DNA from: Algimonas porphyrae
Lineage (GTDB): Bacteria; Pseudomonadota; Alphaproteobacteria; Caulobacterales; Maricaulaceae
Reading direction: 5' to 3'
NCBI RefSeq assembly: GCF_041429795.1
Contig: NZ_CP163424.1
Span: 1,614,001 to 1,678,000, forward strand
Length of the DNA: 64,000 nucleotides
This document shows positions 7,766 to 18,008 of this stretch, in pieces. Below the pieces are notes generated by a model. The model made no database searches and had not been told where the DNA came from. It worked only from the letters and a program-made list of their open reading frames with translations. Position numbers and translations under genes: made by a program. Positions within the stretch are counted from its first letter, which is position 1, and each line of letters opens with the position of its first letter.

Positions 7766-10612
7766 TCAATTCAGGTCGACAACCTCGTAGCCCAGCTCTT
7801 CCAGTCGGGCTTTCTGGCTGGCGGCGTCACCGACCACAATGATGCGCATGGCATCAGGGCGGATATGCGCTTCGGATACGCGGACCGCATCGTCGAGCGT
7901 CATGCCCTGAACGCGCGCCATGCGCCGGGCCTTGATGTCGGCAGGCAGGTCGTTGCGGCTGATGTCCTGCACCAGACCCAACTTGTCGCCGAGCGTCTCC
8001 GTCTCCAGCGCCTGACCGCGCATCAGCGATTCCTGCATTTCGGACAGTTCGGCTTCGGTCATGGTGCGACCATGGTCAGCGACGATATCGCGGATCAGTT
8101 CCAGGCTTTCCTTGGTCGCATTGGTCCGCACGGATGTGCGCACGACGAAGGAACCCGTATCCTTATCGGCGGCCGCGCCCGAGCCGATGCCATAAGTATA
8201 ACCCTTATTGACGCGGAGTTCCGTCATCAGCTTCGAGGTGTAGATGCCGCCAAGCGGGAAGTTGAGCGCGTCAAGGATCGGATAGTCCGGATCGGTCGAT
8301 GTCACCGCTGGCCGGGCCATGCGGATGACGGATTGCTTGGCCTCTGGCACATCATGGAAATAGATGACGGTTTCATCGACAGGGGCCATGGCCGGGCGCG
8401 GCTTCGGCGTGAGGTCGCCCTCGACCGGATCATCGATGCCGCCAAAGACGCTAAGTATGTCAGCCTCCTCATAATCACCGACAATGTTCAGCGTCGCCGT
8501 CGAGACATCCATATAATTGGTATGGAAGGCTTTCAGATCGTCCAGTGTGACCGCCCGGATTTGGTCTTCCGATCCCGATCCGGCAACGGATAGCGCACTC
8601 TCGGCGGGATAGGTGAGACGCGCTTCCGCCTGAGAGGCAAGGAAGTTCGGATTGGCCTGCGCAGCGACCGCGCCCTGCGCATATTGCTCGCGCAGGGTTT
8701 CGAACTCAGCTTCGTCGAAAGCAGGCGCATTGATCATGTCGTCGATCAGCGCGACTGTGGCATCAAGGTTGCGCGCGAGCGTCTTGCCGCGAATTGTGGT
8801 GAAACGGTTGCCGGTCGAGACGCTGACGCTGGAGCCGAGATTGCCGAGGGCTTCTTCGAACCCGGCTGTGTCGAGATCGCCCGCGCCCTTCATCAACAGA
8901 TCGCCCATCATGGCAGCCACACCAGGCTTGTCGGACGTGGCGCGGTTCTTGCCTGCGTCGAAATCGATCGAAAATTCGATCAACGGCACTTCGTCGGACT
9001 GAATGCCGACAATCTCCAGACCATTGGCGGCCTCAGTTGTCCAGATGCTCGGAACGGGCAATGTGTAAGCCTCGCCAAAAGGCGGCTCGACCGTGCGGTC
9101 GAAGGCTGACGGTGTAGGTTCGAAGACACGCGCATCCGGGTCGTAGGGCACATCGGCTTCGGCACCCTGGACGACGACTTCCTCGACCACTTCGGCGATT
9201 TCCGCGCCTTCCAGTCCGAGTTCCGGCGAGCCCTTGGGCACGAAGGAGGTCGCGACATAGGGCTTGTCCTTGATGTAGCGGTTATAGACATCCATCACAT
9301 TGTCCGCGGTGACGGCCCGTAGCGCCGCAATGTCGTCATCCAGATAGCCCGGATCGTCGCGGAAGAGGTTGTATTCGGCCAGGGCGATCGCCTTGCCGAG
9401 AGCGCTCTGGACTTCGTCATAAACAGAGACTTCGGCGACCGTCTTGATGCGGTCCAGCGCCTCTTCGGGAATACCGTTTTCCTCGAACCGGGCAAAAGCG
9501 GTCGCAATGGCGGGTACCAGATCGTCAATATCCTCGCCGGCTTTGGGAGACAGGGACAGATAGACCTCGCCAGCCAGCTCCTTTTCATAGGTGAAACCGC
9601 TCACGCCGGTGGTCAGTTGCTCTTCGTCAATCAGGACCTCGTTGAAGGGCGCGCGTTTACCTTCGGTCAGATAGGTCATCAGGACCGACAGGGCGTAGGA
9701 GTCCGGATGATATTCCGGTACGGTCGGCCAGACCATGGTCAGACGCGGCAGCTTGGCGAAATTGTCTTCATGCAGCAGGCTGATCGTTTCGGTCAGAGTC
9801 GGATTCTCGACCGTGCGTTCCGGCTGCGTCTCACCAGCCGGGATTTCGCCGAAATATTTTTCGACCAGGCTGCGGGCTTCCGCTGGATCGAAATCGCCTG
9901 TGATCGTCACTGTGACGTTCTGCGGCGTGTACCATTTGGCAAAGAAGTCCTTCGTGTCCTGCAGCGTCGCATTTTCCAGATCCTCGAGCGAGCCGATCAC
10001 TGTGTGATGATAGGGGTGGCCTTCTGGATAGATCGCTTTGCCGATCACGTAGAAATTATGACCGTATGGCTGATTGTCGACGCGCTGGCGCTTTTCGTTC
10101 TTCACCACCTGCTTTTCGCGGTCGATGACATTCTGGTTCACCGTATTGATGAACCAGCCTAGCTTGTCGGCTTCGGCCCAGATCACTTTTTCAAGCGCAT
10201 CCGCCGGGACGGCCTGAAAATATTGCGTCATGTCCGTGGTGGTGAAGCCGTTCGTACCTTCGCCGCCGATCCGCGTGTTCATCAGGTCCAGACCGCCATA
10301 GCCGAGATTTTCGGAATCAAGGAACAGGAGGTGCTCGAACAGATGGGCGAAGCCCGTCTTGCCCGTCAGCTCCCGCGCCGAGCCGACATGGGCGGCCAGA
10401 TTGATGGCAACGATGGGGTCGGACTTGTCGACATGCAGGATCACGTCGAGTCCGTTATCCAGCGTGAATTTCTCGAACTCCAGCTGGGGCAGGGCCTCGG
10501 ATGTGGCCATCTCGGCGGGCGTCGCTTCGGTGACGTCGGTTGCGGGGTCGCTGGCCGCTGTACAGGCAGCAAGCGCAAGAGCGGAGGCAAAGAGGAGGGC
10601 ATGGCGTTTCAT
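7766..10612 (-). CDS. two-domain M16 zinc metallopeptidase, exported lipoprotein
   Basis: 948 residues from ATG 10612 (10624 also possible). A much longer open frame extends upstream to 10993 but lies over arfB on the other strand and has no homology. Residues 1-20 form a lipoprotein signal ending LALAACTA, with the lipobox Cys. The first M16 domain carries HLFEH (HxxEH zinc motif) with a downstream Glu in the QVVKNEKRQ region. The second M16 half (from about residue 500) lacks HxxEH, as usual for pitrilysin/PqqL-type clam-shell proteases. It likely degrades peptides in the periplasm. The gene is divergent from arfB and is followed at 12 bp by the frameshifted gene. Confidence 0.9.
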   Translation of the reverse strand: MKRHALLFASALALAACTAASDPATDVTEATPAEMATSEALPQLEFEKFTLDNGLDVILHVDKSDPIVAINLAAHVGSARELTGKTGFAHLFEHLLFLDSENLGYGGLDLMNTRIGGEGTNGFTTTDMTQYFQAVPADALEKVIWAEADKLGWFINTVNQNVIDREKQVVKNEKRQRVDNQPYGHNFYVIGKAIYPEGHPYHHTVIGSLEDLENATLQDTKDFFAKWYTPQNVTVTITGDFDPAEARSLVEKYFGEIPAGETQPERTVENPTLTETISLLHEDNFAKLPRLTMVWPTVPEYHPDSYALSVLMTYLTEGKRAPFNEVLIDEEQLTTGVSGFTYEKELAGEVYLSLSPKAGEDIDDLVPAIATAFARFEENGIPEEALDRIKTVAEVSVYDEVQSALGKAIALAEYNLFRDDPGYLDDDIAALRAVTADNVMDVYNRYIKDKPYVATSFVPKGSPELGLEGAEIAEVVEEVVVQGAEADVPYDPDARVFEPTPSAFDRTVEPPFGEAYTLPVPSIWTTEAANGLEIVGIQSDEVPLIEFSIDFDAGKNRATSDKPGVAAMMGDLLMKGAGDLDTAGFEEALGNLGSSVSVSTGNRFTTIRGKTLARNLDATVALIDDMINAPAFDEAEFETLREQYAQGAVAAQANPNFLASQAEARLTYPAESALSVAGSGSEDQIRAVTLDDLKAFHTNYMDVSTATLNIVGDYEEADILSVFGGIDDPVEGDLTPKPRPAMAPVDETVIYFHDVPEAKQSVIRMARPAVTSTDPDYPILDALNFPLGGIYTSKLMTELRVNKGYTYGIGSGAAADKDTGSFVVRTSVRTNATKESLELIRDIVADHGRTMTEAELSEMQESLMRGQALETETLGDKLGLVQDISRNDLPADIKARRMARVQGMTLDDAVRVSEAHIRPDAMRIIVVGDAASQKARLEELGYEVVDLN

Positions 10613-10684
10613 GATGGCACTCATAACGATTATCGATAAATTCCGTCTATAGTCGGCGGGATCGGCGAATGCTAGGGCTGATCC

Positions 10685-11113
10685 ATGGATGATCTCCACA
10701 TACGCAACGGGCTGATGGTTCCGGCCAGCGCGATCAGCGTCGATGCCGTCAAGGGCACCGGGCCGGGCGGGCAGTCGGTCAACAAGACTAATTCGGCGGC
10801 GCAGTTGAGAGCCTATGTCGATGCGTTCGGCTGGCCGGACGGGCTGCGGGACCGGGTGCTGAAACATGCCGACTCGCGGATCAGCGAAAGTCAGCGCGCT
10901 GTCATCATACACGTCTCGACGCACCGCAGCTTTCACCGCAATCAGGATGAGGCGATGGACCGGCTGGCGCGGCTTCTGCAAAAGGCGCTGCATCGTGACA
11001 AGCCACGCCGCAAGACCCGCCCCTCACGCAGCGCCGTGCGGCGCGCCGTAAAGGCCCGCAAACACCGCGCGGAAATCAAATCCTTGCGTGGACCGGTCCG
11101 GGACTGGCAGTAA
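10685..11113 (+). CDS. arfB: alternative ribosome-rescue factor / peptidyl-tRNA hydrolase ArfB (YaeJ)
   Basis: 142 residues with the catalytic GGQ loop at residues 28-30 (GTGPGGQSVNK) typical of class I release-factor domains. A strongly basic tail (residues about 110-142, rich in K/R) fits the ICT1/ArfB tail that enters the empty mRNA channel of stalled ribosomes. It hydrolyses peptidyl-tRNA on non-stop complexes. The length matches the family (about 140). The gene is divergent from the M16 protease. Confidence 0.92.
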   Translation: MDDLHIRNGLMVPASAISVDAVKGTGPGGQSVNKTNSAAQLRAYVDAFGWPDGLRDRVLKHADSRISESQRAVIIHVSTHRSFHRNQDEAMDRLARLLQKALHRDKPRRKTRPSRSAVRRAVKARKHRAEIKSLRGPVRDWQ

Positions 11114-11248
11114 TACTCAGGCCGGAACGTGTCGCTGACACTTGCGCCGCGCCGTGCGACTCGCTAAGGGGCGCGCCGATGCATGCGGCCTCGTCCCTCT
11201 CTAGCAGGTGTGAGGCCGTTTCTACGTTTTGAGATGATGGAGGCGACC

Positions 11249-11428
11249 ATGGCGGTCCCTAAGAGTAAGATCAGCAATTCGCGCCGTGGCATGCGTCGCG
11301 CGCACGACCGTCTGAACAACCCGACCTATGTCGAGGACAAGGACAGCGGCGAACTGCGCCGTCCGCACCATATCGACCTGAAAAGCGGCATGTATAAAGG
11401 CCGTCAGGTCCTGAAGGCCAAAGACTAG
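11249..11428 (+). CDS. rpmF: 50S ribosomal protein L32
   Basis: A 59-residue protein starting [20 protein letters not shown], the canonical L32 N-terminus. The start at 11249 is set by GGAGG at 11239-11243; the longer open frame from 11183 has no family match upstream. This is the Cys-less form, lacking the zinc-binding CxxC pairs found in some L32 proteins. A strong terminator follows at 11479. Confidence 0.95.
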   Translation: MAVPKSKISNSRRGMRRAHDRLNNPTYVEDKDSGELRRPHHIDLKSGMYKGRQVLKAKD

Positions 11429-12853
<1,425 letters not shown>

Positions 12854-12858
12854 TCCGG

Positions 12859-12880
12859 TTGAAACGCCGATCAGGCGGCG
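12859..12880 (+). terminator. hairpin downstream of eno (weak terminator or attenuator)
   Basis: A perfect 8-bp stem AAACGCCG/CGGCGTTT with a 6-nt loop just after the eno stop, with only a short T-run. A second 6-bp hairpin, ACAGGG/CCCTGT, lies at 12899-12916. They may reduce read-through to ftsB without abolishing it. Confidence 0.4.
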
Positions 12881-12935
12881 TTTGGGCGCTCCTCTTTACA
12901 GGGCGTAAACCCTGTTGGGTTCATGGTGGCGTGTG

Positions 12936-13250
12936 ATGCGCCTGCCCAGACCGACATTGCCGGATATGAAGCGTCGCGCGCCTGTAGCGGCGCTGCTCAT
13001 GCTCTACCTCTATCTCGGTTTCCATGCCTTTTCCGGTTCGCAGGGTATTGTGCGCTGGGCCGAAAACTCGGCCAAGGCCGAACAACTCGAGGCCCGACTG
13101 GCCGCGTTGCAGGCGAAGCGGGACGCCCTGCAGGCCGATGTCGACCTGCTCGCCTCGACTTCGCTTGATCTCGATACGCTGGATATCGAAGCGCGCCGGA
13201 CATTGTTCGTGGCAAAACCCGGCGAAATCACAATATGGCTTGACCCTTAG
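12936..13250 (+). CDS. ftsB: septum formation initiator FtsB/DivIC family protein
   Basis: 104 residues from ATG 12936 (ATG 12966 is an alternative). A short basic N-terminus is followed by a membrane helix (VAALLMLYLYLGFHAF). Then comes a coiled coil over about 45 residues (AENSAKAEQLEARLAALQAK, RDALQADVDLL) and a short C-terminal domain with the R-x-x-L-x-x-x-x-P-G-E motif (RRTLFVAKPGEI). FtsB bridges FtsL and FtsQ in the divisome. The eno-ftsB-pdhA order is conserved in the class and supports the call. Confidence 0.85.
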   Translation: MRLPRPTLPDMKRRAPVAALLMLYLYLGFHAFSGSQGIVRWAENSAKAEQLEARLAALQAKRDALQADVDLLASTSLDLDTLDIEARRTLFVAKPGEITIWLDP

Positions 13251-13328
13251 CGCTGGCATGTGAAGAAGCGCGGTGTGTTCGGTACTTCGTGCCGGGAATT
13301 GACGCTGACAGCGCTGTCGGAGTGTTAA

Positions 13329-14351
13329 ATGGCTGCCAAAACCACGAAAAAGACGACTCGCAAGACGAAGCCCGCCGTCCTGAAAACGGATCAGGACGAG
13401 CTCCTTGGCTATTACCGGGACATGCTTCTGATCCGGCGATTCGAGGAGCGGGCCGGTCAGCTTTACGGCATGGGTCATATTGCCGGTTTCTGTCACCTCT
13501 ATATCGGCCAGGAAGCGGTCGTGACGGGCTGCAAGGCCGCGATGCAGGATGGCGACCAGATGATCACTGGCTATCGCGATCATGGTCACATGCTGGCGCT
13601 GGACATGACGCCGAAAGGCGTGATGGCCGAGCTGACCGGGCGCGCCACGGGCTATTCCAAGGGCAAGGGCGGGAGCATGCACATGTTCTCAACCGAGAAG
13701 AAATTCTATGGCGGCCACGGCATTGTCGGCGCGCAAGTGCCGATCGGCGCGGGTCTCGCCTTCGCCAATCAATATCTCGACAACAAGGCCGTCAGCCTCG
13801 CTTTCTTCGGCGACGGTGCGTCCAATCAGGGCCAGGTCTATGAGGCCTTCAACATGGCCAAATTGTGGGACCTGCCGGTCGTGTTCGTGATCGAGAACAA
13901 TCAGTATGCAATGGGTACAAGTGTCAAGCGTGCGTCCGCCGAGACCGAACTGTTCAAGCGCGGCATCAGCTTCGAAATCGAAGGCAGGCTGGTCAACGGC
14001 ATGGACGTGCTGGCTGTGCGCGATGCGGCGCAGGACGCGATCGATCACGCCCGGGCGGGAAAGGGGCCGATGATTCTGGAGATGGAAACCTACCGCTATC
14101 GCGGCCACTCCATGTCCGACCCGGCCAAGTACCGGTCCCGCGACGAAGTGACGAAGACTTGCGACGAGAGCGATCCGATCGAAGGCGTCAAGAAGCGCAT
14201 CCTCAGTGAAGGCTGGGCCGACGAAGACGCGCTGAAAGAGATCGACAAGGAAATCAAGGCCATCGTCAAGGAAGCCGCCGACTTCGCCATCGAAAGCCCG
14301 GAGCCCGACCCGTCAGAGCTCTGGACGGATGTGCTGATTGAGGCTGACTGA
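13329..14351 (+). CDS. pdhA: pyruvate dehydrogenase E1 component, alpha subunit
   Basis: 340 residues. The thiamine pyrophosphate motif runs from GDG at 161-163 to NN at 190-191. YRDHGH at 82-87 and the phosphorylation-loop-like YRGHSMSDPAKYR are characteristic of E1-alpha. The N-terminal 15 residues form a Lys/Thr-rich tail. It forms an alpha2beta2 heterotetramer with PdhB, decarboxylates pyruvate and acetylates lipoyl groups. It heads the PDH gene block. Unusually, three unrelated small genes separate it from pdhB. Confidence 0.96.
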   Translation: MAAKTTKKTTRKTKPAVLKTDQDELLGYYRDMLLIRRFEERAGQLYGMGHIAGFCHLYIGQEAVVTGCKAAMQDGDQMITGYRDHGHMLALDMTPKGVMAELTGRATGYSKGKGGSMHMFSTEKKFYGGHGIVGAQVPIGAGLAFANQYLDNKAVSLAFFGDGASNQGQVYEAFNMAKLWDLPVVFVIENNQYAMGTSVKRASAETELFKRGISFEIEGRLVNGMDVLAVRDAAQDAIDHARAGKGPMILEMETYRYRGHSMSDPAKYRSRDEVTKTCDESDPIEGVKKRILSEGWADEDALKEIDKEIKAIVKEAADFAIESPEPDPSELWTDVLIEAD

Positions 14352-14837
14352 GTGAGGTTTTTACTGCCACTCGCTGTCGTTATTGCCGCTCCAAGTCATG
14401 CTTTTGCGGATGATGCGGAACTGCGCAAGAAAGATGCAATCGAGGCATCCTGCAACTCACAAACACTATTGGAGGCGCTTGAGTGCTTAAGGTCTCATCT
14501 GTCCGAGGACGATCACGAGACGGTCGTGAATAGCTCTTTTGACAAACTGGCTATGTATCACTTTGGTTGGGGAACGGGGATCCGAAACAGTTGGGGGCTT
14601 TGGGCGGGAAATACCCCCATATCCCAATATTTCAGGGATTTAGGCGTATCGCACCCTGATGATATGAGTGGGATCATCATCGACAGTTACTGGCTTTACT
14701 TTAACGATTGTGACATCCAGCTCGACAAGCAAGTGGCTTATTATCAGGCATATTGGTCTCAGGAAGACACCGAAGCTGATGAAACGTCCGCCGAAGCATT
14801 CTCTTTTAATAAGAACTCTCTGGAATGTAAGACCTAA
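14352..14837 (+). CDS. small exported protein of unknown function
   Basis: 161 residues from GTG 14352, immediately abutting pdhA. A signal peptide is clear (MRFLLPLAVVIAAPSHAFA, cleavage about residue 19). The mature part is acidic and Cys-containing (four Cys, including ASCNSQTLLEALEC and NDCDIQ), suggesting disulfides in the periplasm. Codon use and base composition are noticeably AT-richer than in pdhA and pdhB, as for a recently acquired gene. I recognise no family. Confidence 0.6.
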   Translation: MRFLLPLAVVIAAPSHAFADDAELRKKDAIEASCNSQTLLEALECLRSHLSEDDHETVVNSSFDKLAMYHFGWGTGIRNSWGLWAGNTPISQYFRDLGVSHPDDMSGIIIDSYWLYFNDCDIQLDKQVAYYQAYWSQEDTEADETSAEAFSFNKNSLECKT

Positions 14838-15326
14838 ATGAAGCTCGCCCAGCTCAATATCGCTGACGCTCGGTTCGAGACGGATGAGCCGCAGATGCAC
14901 GGTTTCACATCGCGGATCGATGCCATCAATGCGCTGGCCGACCGGGCGCCGGGCTTCGTCTGGCGCATGGTTGATGACGGACCGGAAGACGGCGCACTGA
15001 GCCTGCGCATGGAAGGCCATGGCCCGATGACACTGGTCAATATGAGCGTCTGGGAGAGTGTCGAGGCGCTGTATGGGTTTGTCTATCAGACCGCCCACGC
15101 CAAGGTCATGCGCGGCAAGGCGGACTGGTTCACGCCGACCATTGATACGCATATGGTGCTATGGTGGGTTGAGGATGGTCACATCCCGAACCTCGATGAG
15201 GCAAAGGCGAAGCTCGACCGGATTCGCGTCAAAGGCCCGACACCTGACGCCTTCTCCTTCACCGTGCCCTTCGACGAAACCGGAATCCCGATAACGCCGC
15301 CCATGGGGCGGAAGGACTGTGCCTGA
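14838..15326 (+). CDS. DUF3291 domain protein
   Basis: 162 residues starting MKLAQLNIADARF, with the family-typical block LVNMSVWESVEALYGFVYQT, the segment MRGKADWF and the hydrophobic THMVLWWVEDGHIP. DUF3291 is related to dimeric ferredoxin-like (ABM/EthD-type) monooxygenase folds; no reaction is established. The stop overlaps the start of the MAPEG gene, so the two are co-translated. Family recognition is from pattern only. Confidence 0.75.
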   Translation: MKLAQLNIADARFETDEPQMHGFTSRIDAINALADRAPGFVWRMVDDGPEDGALSLRMEGHGPMTLVNMSVWESVEALYGFVYQTAHAKVMRGKADWFTPTIDTHMVLWWVEDGHIPNLDEAKAKLDRIRVKGPTPDAFSFTVPFDETGIPITPPMGRKDCA

Positions 15327-15727
15327 TGCCGACTGAAATCAACTATCTCCTTTCTGCCGTCGCGCTCTACCTCTTCATGATCGTCATGCAGGCGGTGGCC
15401 GCGACCGTGTCGAAAAAAGCCAGCGTGTCTGAACTCGTGGGGCCGCGCGACGACCTGCCGACGACAGGGCTGTCGCCCTTTCATGGCCGGACCAAACGGG
15501 CGCAGGCCAACTTCACCGAGGGCATGATCATGTTCGTGCCGCTCGTGCTGATCGCGGCCCATATGGATGTCTTCAATGTCACGACCGCGCTTGGCGCGAT
15601 GCTGTTCTTTTATGGTCGATTGGCCTTTGCCATTTTCTATTATCTCGGCACGCCCTGGCTGCGAACGCTGGCTTGGTTCGTGTCGCTGATCGGTATCATT
15701 CTCTTTATCGTGGAGCTCGCTCTCTAA
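15326..15727 (+). CDS. MAPEG family membrane protein
   Basis: 133 residues with four predicted membrane helices. The pattern GPRDDLP...[11 protein letters not shown]...F.P with the polar ERAxxNxxE-like segment (RAQANFTEG) is that of the MAPEG family (membrane-associated proteins in eicosanoid and glutathione metabolism). Bacterial members are small integral membrane proteins, some binding glutathione. The TAATG junction couples it to pdhB. Confidence 0.82.
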   Translation: MPTEINYLLSAVALYLFMIVMQAVAATVSKKASVSELVGPRDDLPTTGLSPFHGRTKRAQANFTEGMIMFVPLVLIAAHMDVFNVTTALGAMLFFYGRLAFAIFYYLGTPWLRTLAWFVSLIGIILFIVELAL

Positions 15728-17127
15728 TGGCAATCGATATTCAGATGCCCGCTTTGTCTCCGACCATGGAGGAGGGGACGCTCGCCAAGTGGATGGTGAA
15801 GGAAGGCGACACGGTTCAGAGTGGTGACATTCTGGCCGAGATCGAGACCGATAAGGCGACGATGGAGGTCGAAGCCGTCGATGAAGGCACCATCGGCAAG
15901 CTGCTGGTCGCCGAAGGGTCCGAGGGCGTGAAGGTCGGCGCAGTCATCGCGCAGCTGCTGGAAGAGGGCGAGAGTTCAGACGATCTGTCCGCGCCCGCGC
16001 CCGATGATGCGGGCGATGACAAGCCCGGCAGCACCGGCCCGGCCCATCCTGAAAATGCGGATGCCAACCGCGACGGCTCGGACGGTCAGGCGCCGGTCGG
16101 GAAACCCGTCGGCAACGATCCTGACATTCCAACCAATATCAAGATGGTCGAGACGACTGTGCGCGACGCGTTGCGCGATGCCATGGCCGAGGAAATGCGG
16201 CGCGACGAAACCGTTTTCGTCATGGGCGAAGAGGTCGCAGAATATCAGGGTGCCTATAAGGTCACGCGTGAACTGTTACAGGAATTCGGCAGCCGCCGCG
16301 TGGTCGATACGCCGATTACCGAATATGGCTTTGCCGGCATCGGCGTTGGCGCGGCCTTTGGCGGGCTGAAACCCATCGTCGAATTCATGACCTTCAACTT
16401 CGCCATGCAGGCGATCGACCATATCATCAACTCCGCAGCCAAGACTCTCTATATGTCCGGCGGGCAAATGCGCTGTCCGATCGTGTTCCGCGGCCCCAAC
16501 GGAGCGGCGTCCCGCGTCGGTGCGCAGCACAGTCAGGACTATGGCTCCTGGTATGCCCATGTGCCGGGCTTGCGCGTGATTGCACCCTATGATGCCGCCG
16601 ATGCCAAGGGGCTACTGAAGGCGGCGATCCGCGACCCCAATCCGGTCGTCTTTCTTGAGCATGAACTTCTCTACGGCGAAAGCTTCGATGTCCCCGACAT
16701 GGATGATTTCGTGATCCCGATCGGCAAGGCGAAGGTGCGCCGGAAAGGAACGGACGTGACCATCACGGCGCAAAGCCGCATGGTGAAATTCGCCCTCGAA
16801 GCCGCCGATATTCTGGCCCAGGACGGGATCGATGCCGAAGTGATTGATATGCGGACCCTGCGCCCGCTCGACACGGACACAGTGATCGAAAGTGTAAAGA
16901 AAACAAACCGCATCGTCTGCGCCGAGGAAGGCTGGGGCCAGCACGGGATCGGCGCCGAAATCGCCGCCCGCGTCGTGGACGAAGCTTTCGACTATCTCGA
17001 CGCCCCACCCGCGCGTGTGTTCCAGAAAGACGTACCGCTGCCCTACGCGGCGAACCTGGAGGCGCTCAGCCTTCCCGGAACGGAAGATGTGGTGAAGGCA
17101 GCGAAGGCTGTTTGTTATAAAAACTGA
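15727..17127 (+). CDS. pdhB: pyruvate dehydrogenase E1 component, beta subunit, with N-terminal lipoyl domain
   Basis: 466 residues. Residues 1-80 are a biotinyl/lipoyl domain with the ETDKATME hairpin (lipoylated K43). A linker rich in Ala/Asp/Pro/Gly spans about 81-135. The E1-beta transketolase domains follow ([60 protein letters not shown]). A lipoyl domain on E1-beta is known from alphaproteobacteria such as Zymomonas and Sinorhizobium. ATG 15727 is used; upstream in-frame sequence lies in the MAPEG gene. Its lipoyl-encoding DNA closely matches that of pdhC. Confidence 0.96.
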   Translation: MAIDIQMPALSPTMEEGTLAKWMVKEGDTVQSGDILAEIETDKATMEVEAVDEGTIGKLLVAEGSEGVKVGAVIAQLLEEGESSDDLSAPAPDDAGDDKPGSTGPAHPENADANRDGSDGQAPVGKPVGNDPDIPTNIKMVETTVRDALRDAMAEEMRRDETVFVMGEEVAEYQGAYKVTRELLQEFGSRRVVDTPITEYGFAGIGVGAAFGGLKPIVEFMTFNFAMQAIDHIINSAAKTLYMSGGQMRCPIVFRGPNGAASRVGAQHSQDYGSWYAHVPGLRVIAPYDAADAKGLLKAAIRDPNPVVFLEHELLYGESFDVPDMDDFVIPIGKAKVRRKGTDVTITAQSRMVKFALEAADILAQDGIDAEVIDMRTLRPLDTDTVIESVKKTNRIVCAEEGWGQHGIGAEIAARVVDEAFDYLDAPPARVFQKDVPLPYAANLEALSLPGTEDVVKAAKAVCYKN

Positions 17128-17175
17128 ACCCCACCGCCGCGTGCCAGCGGCTTGCATGACTTAAAGGAGACCCTC

Positions 17176-17664
17176 ATGCGCTTTACGAAAACTGTTCTGA
17201 TTACAGGCGCCCTGTTCGCTCTGTCTGGTTGCGTCAGCATTCAGGCGACGGACACGTCGCTCGATCTCGATACGGGCCAAACGAGTGCGAGCCTGTCGGA
17301 TCGCGTGCAGATCAAAACCGCAGTCATGGATTATTTCGAAGGGCAGGGTGAGGGCAGTTTCAAGCGGCTCGACCGCGCTTTCAATGATAACGCCTCCATG
17401 TTTGGCGTTTCGACCAATGATGACGGCGAAGACTATCTTCGCGTCTGGCCGAAAATGAGCGAAGTGGTGAAGAACTGGTCGCGCAATCCCAATCCGGATG
17501 CGGAACCTCGCGACGGCGAAATCATGAGCATTGATGTCGCGGATGGTCGGATCGCGACCGTCTTGTTCCGCTCCACTGATCGTTTCTATGATGCGCTGAC
17601 GCTGGTGAAGATCGACGGCCAATGGGAAATCGCGTCCAAAGTCTTCATCCGGCAAATGCCCTAG
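17176..17664 (+). CDS. NTF2-like (DUF4440/SnoaL-type) putative lipoprotein
   Basis: 162 residues from ATG 17176, set by AAAGGAGA at 17163-17170. The signal sequence ends at a lipobox (FALSGC, Cys about 18). The mature domain has the NTF2-like pattern: an N-terminal helix with QIKTAVMDYFEGQGEGSFKR, the middle segment RAFNDNASMFGV, and a C-terminal beta sheet ending DALTLVKIDGQWEIASKVF. Such proteins are binding or enzyme-like cones without a fixed function. It sits between pdhB and pdhC in the same direction. Confidence 0.7.
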   Translation: MRFTKTVLITGALFALSGCVSIQATDTSLDLDTGQTSASLSDRVQIKTAVMDYFEGQGEGSFKRLDRAFNDNASMFGVSTNDDGEDYLRVWPKMSEVVKNWSRNPNPDAEPRDGEIMSIDVADGRIATVLFRSTDRFYDALTLVKIDGQWEIASKVFIRQMP

Positions 17665-17666
17665 CC

Positions 17667-18008
17667 ATGTCGGCGCGCGGGTTTGAGATCATGGTGGGCG
17701 CAGTCGCGCTACTGTTCACGGCGATTTTCGCCGCCATGGTCATGCCCGCGCTCACAGCGGATTTTGATCCGGTCGGAGCGGCCCTGTCGGGCTTCGTCAA
17801 TCCGTATGCGTCGGGCTATGCGTGGGATGCGATCCTGTGCTGGGTCATCTTGAGCGTCTGGATTCTCTATGAACGCCAGACATTACAGGTTAAGTATGGC
17901 TGGATCTGTATTGCGCTCGGTCTTGTGCCGGGCGTGGCCGTCGGGTTCGGGCTCTATCTGATCCTGCGGATGCGAACATTGAAATCAAAGGCGAACAATG
18001 CCCATTGA
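17667..18008 (+). CDS. DUF2834 family small membrane protein
   Basis: 113 residues with three predicted helices. The [17 protein letters not shown] segment (conserved Asp in the second helix), the ER pair after it, and the [17 protein letters not shown] end fit DUF2834. The function is unknown. The start is 2 bp after the lipoprotein stop and the end overlaps the pdhC start by 11 bp, so expression is linked to pdhC. Confidence 0.65.
   Translation: MSARGFEIMVGAVALLFTAIFAAMVMPALTADFDPVGAALSGFVNPYASGYAWDAILCWVILSVWILYERQTLQVKYGWICIALGLVPGVAVGFGLYLILRMRTLKSKANNAH

Noticed and set aside
7727-8593. A 288-codon + strand frame.
   Set aside because: It is a shadow of the M16 protease gene on the opposite strand, without homology or start signals.
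10613-10993. N-terminal extension of the M16 protease to 10993.
   Set aside because: It runs antisense through arfB, and the lipoprotein signal at 10612 is a natural start.
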